DNA from: an uncultured Ventosimonas sp.
GTDB lineage: Bacteria > Pseudomonadota > Gammaproteobacteria > Pseudomonadales > Pseudomonadaceae
Assembly (NCBI GenBank): GCA_945283395.1
Contig: CALYQH010000082.1
Location: 1-6,358 of the forward strand
DNA length: 6,358 nucleotides
Reading direction: 5' to 3'
Every line of letters starts with the position of its first letter. The stretch's first letter is position 1. Of this stretch, positions 1 through 5,432 are shown in pieces. The translations under genes and the position numbers were made by a program. Below the pieces are notes generated by a model. It did no database searches, was not told the DNA's origin, and saw only the letters and a program-made list of their open reading frames with translations.

Positions 1-168
1 ATGGTACGTGGTGATGTTGCAGCTTGTAAAGCAGCAACTGATGCAGGAGCTGCAGCAGCTCAACGCGTTGGTGGTGAATTAGTTGCAGTACATGTGATCC
101 CACGTCCACATGGTGATTTGGAAGATCTATTTCCAATTAAAATGTCTGCAGAAAAACCATTGGACTAA
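1..168 (+). CDS. eutM: EutM, ethanolamine microcompartment hexameric shell protein (3' part only)
   Basis: This is the C-terminal 55 residues of a BMC-domain shell protein whose hexamers tile the flat facets of the ethanolamine microcompartment and whose central pores pass small metabolites. The visible part contains [20 protein letters not shown] followed by [11 protein letters not shown], which are near-identical to enteric EutM as I remember it. That protein is about 97 residues long, and this segment corresponds to its residue 44 onward. The ATG at base 1 is therefore an internal methionine and not the start; the gene continues to the left of the window. It ends at TAA 166-168 with the tail [12 protein letters not shown]. 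One oddity is an extra glycine (RVGGELV where the enteric protein has RIGELV), encoded by a tandem GGT GGT. A PduA/PduJ-type paralogue is possible in principle, but the following eutN and eutE fit EutM. Confidence 0.95.
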   Translation: MVRGDVAACKAATDAGAAAAQRVGGELVAVHVIPRPHGDLEDLFPIKMSAEKPLD

Positions 169-185
169 GTCACGATTTGCTTATT

Positions 186-218
186 GAGGTGTGAGTTTGC
201 TAGCTAAAATCGCACCTC
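186..218 (+). terminator. Hairpin after eutM: weak terminator or mRNA-processing stem
   Basis: GAGGTGTGA (186-194) pairs with TCGCACCTC (210-218) over 9 bp with one G-U pair. After one mismatch, TTT (196-198) can also pair with AAA (206-208). The sequence that follows is CTGTTTGCC instead of a proper T-run, so full intrinsic termination looks unlikely. Lying 17 nt after the eutM stop, it could stabilise the abundant shell-protein message or cause partial read-through. The stem is seen directly; its function is inferred. Confidence 0.4.
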
Positions 219-330
219 TGTTTGCCAATTAGAGTTAATGATTTGCATGCTACAAAATAGATTATTTAGTTATTGATTAAAGAGATTTAACATAGCAAAT
301 TTATAGATGTTTTTGTAACATGCTGATAGT

Positions 331-336
331 GGAGGA
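331..336 (+). promoter_or_regulatory. Ribosome binding site of eutN
   Basis: GGAGGA lies 3 nt before the ATG at 340. The match to the 16S anti-Shine-Dalgarno is strong and the spacing is short but workable. It supports the start that gives the family-typical N-terminus MRLAVVVGQV. Confidence 0.75.
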
Positions 337-339
337 CTC

Positions 340-636
340 ATGAGATTAGCCGTTGTCGTAGGACAAGTTGTTTGTACTGTAAGACAAGCTGGGTTTGAGC
401 AAGAGCGTTTACTTTTTGTCGATTTAGTCGACAAACAAGGCGCAGCTACAGGCGAACGTCTTGTCGCAACTGACTCTGTAGGTGCCGGTGATGGTGAGTG
501 GGTCTTAGTTGTTAGTGGTAGTGCAGCACGCAAAACCATTCACAACGCCAGTGGAGTCGGATCACCAATTGATGCCAGTGTTATTGGTATCGTCGATGAA
601 GCAGTTGTTAATGGTAAAATTTTCTACCATAAGTGA
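340..636 (+). CDS. eutN: EutN, pentameric vertex protein of the ethanolamine microcompartment
   Basis: This 98-residue protein belongs to the EutN/CcmL/CsoS4 family, whose pentamers are thought to cap the vertices of polyhedral microcompartment shells. The sequence starts MRLAVVVGQVVCTVRQ (the family's first strands). It carries the conserved GAGDGEWVLVVSGSAAR at about residues 48-64 and ends VIGIVDEAVVNGKIFYHK, all close to enteric EutN (about 95 residues). The extra few residues lie in the loop between SAAR and the SPID segment (about 65-76). The stop TGA (634-636) overlaps the Shine-Dalgarno of eutE, so the two genes are probably translationally linked. The protein has no catalytic role. 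The upstream gap may give it its own expression level, since vertex proteins are needed in much lower amounts than facet proteins. Confidence 0.97.
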   Translation: MRLAVVVGQVVCTVRQAGFEQERLLFVDLVDKQGAATGERLVATDSVGAGDGEWVLVVSGSAARKTIHNASGVGSPIDASVIGIVDEAVVNGKIFYHK

Positions 637-639
637 GGT
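635..639 (+). promoter_or_regulatory. Ribosome binding site that decides the eutE start
   Basis: GAGGT sits 5 nt before the GTG at 645 and overlaps the eutN stop codon. The alternative in-frame GTG at 633 lies inside or before this site and has no Shine-Dalgarno upstream (the preceding bases are TTTTCTACCATAA). The site therefore favours 645 as the real start. Confidence 0.7.
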
Positions 640-644
640 ATAGT

Positions 645-2069
645 GTGGATATCAACCCAAAAGAAATTGAACAAGTTGTCAGAGCGGTGCTGACTTCTAT
701 CGATAGTAGTCAAAGTAAAACCCCAGCATCCTCTGTGCCACAAAAAGTTGCCGAAGGTGTATTTAATGAATTAGATGATGCTGTTGCTGCTGCCAGACAA
801 GCACAACAGGCATTAAAAACAATTGCAATGCGTAACCTTGCTATTGGTGCCATTCGTAAAGCAGGTGAGCAATACGCTAAAGAATTAGCTGAGCTAGCTG
901 TTGCAGAAACAGGTATGGGGAGAGTAGCTGATAAAACAGCGAAAAATATTGCCCAAGCTAGAGGTACGCCAGGAACAGAATGTTTAAGACCTGAAGTTTT
1001 AACAGGCGATCATGGTCTTACTTTAATTGAAAATGCTGCTTGGGGAGTTGTTGCTTCAGTGACTCCTTCAACTAATCCTGCGGCGACTGTTATTAATAAC
1101 TCAATCAGTATGATTGCTGCTGGAAATACTGTAGTTTTCGCTCCTCACCCAGCTGCTAAGAAAGTGTCACAACGAGCTATTACCTTATTGAATGAAGCCA
1201 TCATTGCTGCTGGTGGCCCTGCTAATTTAGTAGTGACAGTAGCTAATCCTAATATTGAAACAGCCCAACGTTTATTCAAATATTCAGGTATAGGTCTGTT
1301 AGTCGTAACAGGTGGTGACGCAGTTGTTGAGTCTGCTCGGAAACATACAGATAAACGTCTTATTGCAGCTGGCGCAGGAAATCCACCTGTAGTGGTTGAT
1401 GAAACTGCGGATATTGATAGAGCTGCTGAAAAAATCGTTTATGGTGCTTCTTTTGATAACAATATTATTTGTGCTGATGAAAAAGTACTTATAGTAGTAG
1501 ATTCAGTAGCTGATCAATTAGTGGCAGCTATGCAACGTAATAATGCAGTATTAATTACAGCTGAACAGGCTAAACAATTACAGCCAATTTTATTAACTAA
1601 AATTGATGAACATGGTAAAGGTACAGTGAGTAGAGACTGGGTCGGTCGTGATGCTTGTAAGATAGCAGCAGCAATTGGCTTAAAAGTACCAGAATCAACT
1701 AAATTGTTAATTGTGGAAACTCCTGAAAATCATCCTTTTGCAGTAACTGAATTGATGATGCCAGTATTACCTATTGTTAGAGCTAAATGTGTTAATCAAG
1801 CTATTGACTTAGCCGTTAAATTAGAGGGTGGCTGTCACCATACAGCAGCTATGCATTCTCGTAATTTAGAAAACTTAGATAAAATGGCTAATGCAATAAA
1901 TACAACTATCTTTGTTAAGAATGGTCCTTGTATTGCAGGTTTAGGTTTTGGTGGTGAAGGCTGGACAACCATGACCATTACTACACCTACCGGTGAAGGT
2001 GTTACGTGTGCGCGTACCTTTGTTAGACTACGCCGTTGCGTATTAGCTGATAATTTCCGTATAGTGTAA
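645..2069 (+). CDS. eutE: EutE, CoA-acylating acetaldehyde dehydrogenase
   Basis: EutE oxidises acetaldehyde with NAD+ and coenzyme A to acetyl-CoA inside the microcompartment. Starting at GTG 645 the protein has 474 residues; enteric EutE has about 467. The N-terminus MDINPKEIEQVVRAVL is the short amphipathic helix typical of microcompartment encapsulation peptides. A variable linker (about 18-36) follows, then the aldehyde dehydrogenase domain. Landmarks are ETGMGRV (about 88-94), the conserved PSTNPAATVINN (about 141-152), TGGDAVVESARKHT, and the catalytic cysteine Cys276 in FDNNIICADEK (codon TGT 1470-1472). The C-terminal part carries KLEGGCHHTAAMHS and GGEGWTTMTITTPTGEG. The reading frame is intact to TAA 2067-2069. 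An in-frame GTG at 633 would add four residues (MRYS) but overlaps the eutN stop and lacks a ribosome site. eutJ follows after 15 nt. PduP-type propionaldehyde dehydrogenases are related, but the neighbours and the close match make EutE secure. Confidence 0.97.
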   Translation: MDINPKEIEQVVRAVLTSIDSSQSKTPASSVPQKVAEGVFNELDDAVAAARQAQQALKTIAMRNLAIGAIRKAGEQYAKELAELAVAETGMGRVADKTAKNIAQARGTPGTECLRPEVLTGDHGLTLIENAAWGVVASVTPSTNPAATVINNSISMIAAGNTVVFAPHPAAKKVSQRAITLLNEAIIAAGGPANLVVTVANPNIETAQRLFKYSGIGLLVVTGGDAVVESARKHTDKRLIAAGAGNPPVVVDETADIDRAAEKIVYGASFDNNIICADEKVLIVVDSVADQLVAAMQRNNAVLITAEQAKQLQPILLTKIDEHGKGTVSRDWVGRDACKIAAAIGLKVPESTKLLIVETPENHPFAVTELMMPVLPIVRAKCVNQAIDLAVKLEGGCHHTAAMHSRNLENLDKMANAINTTIFVKNGPCIAGLGFGGEGWTTMTITTPTGEGVTCARTFVRLRRCVLADNFRIV

Positions 2070-2084
2070 GTAAGGATAAGTTTA

Positions 2085-2927
2085 ATGACCCAAAGAAATG
2101 CAGATGAGTGGTTAAATCACCGTTTATTGTTAGCGGAGAAGCAACTACAACAGCCTAAACAAAAACCTGAGCATATTTCTAATGACTGGTTTTTGGGTAT
2201 TGATTTGGGTACTTGTAACATTGTATCTATTGTTATAGATAAAGATGCCAACCCAATTGCTACACGCTTAGATCAAGCTGATGTAGTAAGGGATGGTATT
2301 GTATGGGATTTCTTTGGGGCTGTAGCAATAGTAAAAAAACAACTTGCTAGTTTGCAACAACAACTAGGTGTTGAATTTACAACCGCTGCAACCTCATACC
2401 CACCTGGAACTGATCCTAGAATATCAGTAAATGTATTAGAGGCAGTAGGACTAAAAGTAACTCATATTGTAGATGAACCTTCCGCAGTTGCTAATATGTT
2501 ACGCCTTAAAAGTGCTGCTGTGGTTGATATTGGTGGCGGCACAACAGGTATTGCGGTCATTAAGGATGGTCAAGTTGTTTATTCAGGCGATGAAGCCACT
2601 GGTGGTCATCATGTTTCGCTTACTATTGCTGGTAGTCTAAATCTATCTATAGAAGAAGCAGAAACTAAGAAAAAACAACAAGGCACAGAAATTTGGCCTA
2701 TTGTTAAGCCCGTATTTGAAAAGATGGCGGATATAGTAAAAGATCATCTCAAAAATTATCAAGTTGATGAAATTTATTTATCAGGTGGTTCTTGTGCCTT
2801 ACCTGGTGTGGGTACTTTATTTGAACAGCTTTTTCCAAAACATAAAGTAATACTTCCTAGCTTACCTATTTTTATTACTCCTTTAGCAATTGCAGCTTAT
2901 GGTATGGAGAATGACAATGAATCTTAA
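2085..2927 (+). CDS. eutJ: EutJ, actin-fold (Hsp70-like ATPase) protein of ethanolamine utilisation
   Basis: This 280-residue protein has the nucleotide-binding signature of the actin/Hsp70/sugar-kinase superfamily. The phosphate-1 motif GIDLGTCNIVS is at 38-48, DEPSAVA at 130-136, the phosphate-2 motif VDIGGGTTG at 147-155 and the adenosine motif LSGGSC at 232-237. Enteric EutJ is about 278 residues long and shares VVRDGIVWDFFGAV, PPGTDPRIS and DEATGGHH. The first 33 or so residues are polar, charged and variable. EutJ has no established biochemical role; it is often described as chaperone-like and may help lyase or compartment assembly. A good ribosome site, AAGGA (2072-2076), lies 8 nt before the ATG. 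The 3' end overlaps the start of eutG by 11 nt, which suggests coupled translation. Family assignment is firm; function is open. Confidence 0.95.
   Translation: MTQRNADEWLNHRLLLAEKQLQQPKQKPEHISNDWFLGIDLGTCNIVSIVIDKDANPIATRLDQADVVRDGIVWDFFGAVAIVKKQLASLQQQLGVEFTTAATSYPPGTDPRISVNVLEAVGLKVTHIVDEPSAVANMLRLKSAAVVDIGGGTTGIAVIKDGQVVYSGDEATGGHHVSLTIAGSLNLSIEEAETKKKQQGTEIWPIVKPVFEKMADIVKDHLKNYQVDEIYLSGGSCALPGVGTLFEQLFPKHKVILPSLPIFITPLAIAAYGMENDNES
2906..2909 (+). promoter_or_regulatory. Ribosome binding site inside the eutJ end, setting the eutG start
   Basis: GGAG lies 7 nt before ATG 2917 but only 1 nt before the other in-frame ATG at 2911. Spacing therefore favours 2917, giving the N-terminus MNLNDVSHVVYRAL. 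The site is within the last codons of eutJ, so eutG initiation is probably coupled to eutJ translation. Confidence 0.6.
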
Positions 2928-4115
2928 TGATGTTAGCCATGTAGTTTATCGCGCCTTAGATGTAATAAATGCTCGGTCTGTACGTGAGTTTAGTGTTCCA
3001 CCACAGTCTTTTGTTGGTTGTGGAGCAGTAGCTCGTTGTGGCGAGGCTATGGCTGAACGTGGATTAAATCATGTTTTTATTATGGTTGATGGCTTTCTTC
3101 ATCAGCACGGCATTGATGAAGGAGTATACCGTTCTCTACAAGCTGCCAATATTCAATACAAAATCATCACCTATGCAGGGGGAGAACCTACTACCCAGGT
3201 AGTTGAAGCAGCAGCTGCACAGTTACTTGACGCAAAATGTGATAGTGTTCTGGCCATAGGTGGTGGTTCTGTATTAGATGCTGCTAAAGTAACAGCTATG
3301 CTAGCGGCTAATGCTAATTTACAGATTGAAAGCCTAACAAAACCTGCTACCCAATTACAAAGAAGATTACCATTAGTTGCTATTCCAACGACCGCTGGTA
3401 CTGGTTCAGAATCTACTAATATTGCTGTCATTACTAATGCGGAAACTCATCAAAAACAATTATTAGTACATTCACAATTGATTCCTGATTTAGCTATTAT
3501 TGACGCTAACCTAACTTTAGATATACCCCCATTCATAACAGCTATTACAGGTATTGATACTTTAACTCACTCTGTTGAGACTTATATAGCTAAACATGCC
3601 AATGATGTAACTAAAAGTTTAGCTTATAGAGCTATTACATTAGTAGGAGAGGCTTTACCTCATGCAGTTGGTCAAGGTAATAATATAGCTGCTAGTGAGT
3701 CTATGATGTTGGCGTCCTTTATGGCCGGTATGGCTTTTTCTAATGGCGGGTTGGGACTTTGCCATGCGATGGCTCATCAAATTGGTGGAAATACCTTATT
3801 CCACATGGCATGTGTAATGCTATTTTATTACCGGCGGTAATGAGATTTAATCAATTAGTATGTAAAAAAGAATTTGCTGAAATAGGTCATGCATTAACAG
3901 GTAAAAGAATAGAAGCAGAGGAGACAATAGCTGCTGTACAGCAATTAATTTATGATGTTGGGCTTACCAAATCACTAACAGAACTTGGGGGTAAAAGTGA
4001 AGACATGCCGCAATTAGCAGAAGCAGCTTTGCAAGATGGTTGTTTGGCAACAAATCCTAGAACAGTGACTAAAGATCAAGTTATAGCAGTATATCAAGAT
4101 GCTTTAACGGTTTGA
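2917..4115 (+). pseudogene. eutG: EutG, iron-dependent alcohol dehydrogenase, interrupted by a single-base frameshift
   Basis: EutG reduces acetaldehyde to ethanol and recycles NADH inside the compartment. The first frame (2917-3840) encodes 307 residues. It has an encapsulation-type N-terminal helix, the NAD-binding GGGSVLDAAK (115-124), IPTTAGTGSE (156-165), metal ligands Asp214 and His218 in GIDTLTHSVE, and His283 in GLCHAMAH. After NT (292-293) this frame turns to unrelated residues and stops at TAA 3838-3840. The matching C-terminal part lies in another frame, from ATT 3798: IPHGMCNAILLPAVMRFN up to TGA 4113-4115. Exactly one base is missing from the codon at 3796-3797. Restoring it gives 399 residues, against about 395 in enteric EutG, and puts His297 of PHG 14 residues after His283, the same spacing as the metal ligands of FucO. 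The truncated product would lack this ligand and the last 105 or so residues, so it is probably inactive. Both halves are otherwise clean, so the loss is recent or is a sequencing error. Confidence 0.9.
3793..3800 (+). other. Frameshift point in eutG
   Basis: ACC TTA TTC is read in the upstream frame, but homology needs ACC, one incomplete codon (TT plus a missing base), then ATT. This places a 1-nt deletion at about 3796-3797. The downstream frame has a TAA at 3741-3743 and the upstream frame stops at 3838-3840, so any frame change must fall within 3744-3840. No canonical slippery heptamer (X XXY YYZ) is in phase in that interval. Confidence 0.8.
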
Positions 4116-4166
4116 TAATTTTTTATTAGTATTACACAAAAGTAAAGAGAGTAGGAGATCGGCAAT
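4116..4166 (+). other. eutG-eutH spacer with the eutH ribosome binding site
   Basis: This 51-bp AT-rich spacer contains a six-T run (4119-4124) without an upstream GC-rich stem, so I do not call a terminator. AGGAG at 4153-4157 lies 9 nt before the eutH ATG and is its ribosome binding site. No clear promoter is visible. Confidence 0.6.
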
Positions 4167-5420
4167 ATGGGTATAAATGAGATAATTGTCTATATCATGA
4201 TGGCATTTATGATAATAGCAGCCTTCGATCGTATCCTTAACCAATTTGGGGGTTCGGAAGCTATTCTAGGGAAAATAGGTTTAGGCAAAGTAGGGAAAAG
4301 CATAGGAGGCTCTGGAGAACAGTTCGAAGAAGGTTTTATGGCAATGGGGGCTTTAGGTTTAGCTATGGTTGGAATGACCGCCCTAGCTCCAGTTATTGCT
4401 AAATTGTTAGGCCCTGTGTTAATTCCTTTGTATGAAAGTATAGGCGCAAGCCCAGCTATGTTTGCTGGTACTTTATTAGCTTGTGATATGGGAGGATTCT
4501 CTTTAGCTAAGCAATTGGCTGGCGGTGATACAGCTGCATGGTTATATTCAGGTACTATTTTAGCTGCCATGATGGGGCCTACTCTTGTCTTCACTATCCC
4601 TGTTGCTTTAGGCATTATTGATAAAGCAGATCGCCGTTATTTAGCTTTGGGAATTTTGGCAGGTATTGTAACTATTCCCATAGGCTGTATTGCAGGTGGT
4701 TTGGTAGCAATGTTTAGTGGTGTGGAAATGAATGGTCAGCCTGTTGCCTTCACCCTTACACTCATCCTTATCAATATGATACCTGTAATTATTATTGCTG
4801 CACTTATTGTAATAGGACTAAAACTTTTTCCTGAAAAAATGATTTCAGGTTTTCAGATCTTTGCTAAATTACTAGTAGCTATTATTACGGTAGGGTTGGT
4901 AGCTGCGGTATTACAATATACTACAGGTTGGACTTTTATTCCTGGTTTAGATCCTATTTTTAGTGAAATAGGAGCTATCAACCCTGATATAAGAGCTATT
5001 GAGACTATTGGTGCTATTGCTTGTATCTTACTAGGTGCTTATCCTATGGTATTTTTAGTGAGCCGCTGGTTTGGTAAGCCTTTAATGAAAGTTGGTAACC
5101 TATTAAGAATGAATGAGATCGCTGCTGCAGGAATGATAGCAACTTTAGCTAATAATATTCCAATGTTTAGCATGATGAATAAAATGGATGAGCGCGGCAA
5201 AATTATCAATTGTGCTTTTGCTGTATCAGCAGCTTTTGCTTTAGGTGATCACTTAGGCTTTGTGGCTGGAGCTGGTGCATCAAGCATGATCTTCCCTATG
5301 ATCGTCGGTAAGTTAGTGGGTGGTGTAACAGCTATTGGTGTGGCTATGATGATTGCCCCTAAAACTTCTGCCCCTCTTGTGGCAACTACTGAAGAATCAG
5401 TTGAAGCAGAAGCGAATTAA
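4167..5420 (+). CDS. eutH: EutH, ethanolamine-associated integral membrane protein (putative transporter)
   Basis: This 417-residue, strongly hydrophobic protein sits in the inner membrane and is implicated in ethanolamine entry, especially when free diffusion of the uncharged amine is limiting. Hydrophobic stretches are visible at about 5-24, 57-85, 123-151, 158-184, 194-220, 230-250, 278-298, 317-335 and 348-395, some long enough for two passes. Near-invariant EutH blocks are present: GEQFEEGFMAMGALGLAMVG (about 50-69), TLLACDMGGF (about 102-111), GIVTIPIGCIAGG (about 166-178), ATLANNIPMF (about 325-334) and FAVSAAFALGDHLGF (about 351-365). The N-terminus MGINEIIVYIMMAFM matches enteric EutH (about 408 residues). 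Relative to that protein as I remember it, there is a small Gly/Lys-rich insertion at about 34-45. The polar tail after 400 is variable and Glu-rich. The gene lies 12 bp before eutA and is intact despite the broken eutG upstream. Confidence 0.96.
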   Translation: MGINEIIVYIMMAFMIIAAFDRILNQFGGSEAILGKIGLGKVGKSIGGSGEQFEEGFMAMGALGLAMVGMTALAPVIAKLLGPVLIPLYESIGASPAMFAGTLLACDMGGFSLAKQLAGGDTAAWLYSGTILAAMMGPTLVFTIPVALGIIDKADRRYLALGILAGIVTIPIGCIAGGLVAMFSGVEMNGQPVAFTLTLILINMIPVIIIAALIVIGLKLFPEKMISGFQIFAKLLVAIITVGLVAAVLQYTTGWTFIPGLDPIFSEIGAINPDIRAIETIGAIACILLGAYPMVFLVSRWFGKPLMKVGNLLRMNEIAAAGMIATLANNIPMFSMMNKMDERGKIINCAFAVSAAFALGDHLGFVAGAGASSMIFPMIVGKLVGGVTAIGVAMMIAPKTSAPLVATTEESVEAEAN

Positions 5421-5432
5421 GGAGCTAATTTT

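Larger units (their letters stand above)
169..339 (+). other. eutM-eutN intergenic region (171 bp)
   Basis: This is the only sizeable gap between genes in the window; the other eut junctions here are 51 bp or less or overlap. I see no ORF with a credible family match in it. It contains a hairpin (186-218), four TTTGC words on the + strand (176-180, 196-200, 221-225, 242-246) and one on the - strand (GCAAA at 295-299), an AT-rich stretch from about 251 to 318, and the eutN ribosome binding site at its end. No convincing sigma70 promoter is present: TTGATT at 273-278 and TATAGA at 302-307 are 23 bp apart, which is too far. The region may set the ratio of shell hexamers to downstream products through RNA processing, partial termination or an internal promoter. 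That is inference. Confidence 0.6.

Noticed and set aside
1..168. ATG at base 1 as a true gene start of a 55-residue protein
   Set aside because: The sequence begins in the middle of the EutM BMC domain (family residue 44 or so), so the gene simply enters from the left edge.
273..307. Sigma70 promoter before eutN (TTGATT ... TATAGA)
   Set aside because: The spacing is 23 bp. At the usual 17 bp the -10 would be CAAATT, which matches poorly.
270..539. Minus-strand 89-residue open frame
   Set aside because: It is antisense to eutN, low in complexity (Thr/Ser/Pro-rich) and has no recognisable domain.
2890..2916. Earlier eutG start at 2890
   Set aside because: It is a TTG inside eutJ without a Shine-Dalgarno, and the added residues (MQLMVWRMT) do not look like family sequence.
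3171..3431. Minus-strand 86-residue open frame
   Set aside because: It is a shadow antisense to the conserved NAD-binding region of eutG.
3744..3840. Programmed -1 frameshifting producing full-length EutG
   Set aside because: The frame change has to occur in 3744-3840. No in-phase X XXY YYZ heptamer is there; the TTTTT run at 3735-3739 precedes a stop in the second frame at 3741-3743. Homology also puts the break at a missing base within one codon.
3759..4115. Separate small gene starting at TTG 3759 or ATG 3810
   Set aside because: The first residues from 3759 are the out-of-frame shadow of GLCHAMAHQ. There is no proper ribosome site, and the real homology from IPHG onward is the C-terminus of EutG.
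4190..4615. Minus-strand 141-residue open frame
   Set aside because: It is antisense to eutH. Its Ala/Pro/Ile/Lys-rich composition is what the complement of membrane-protein codons produces.
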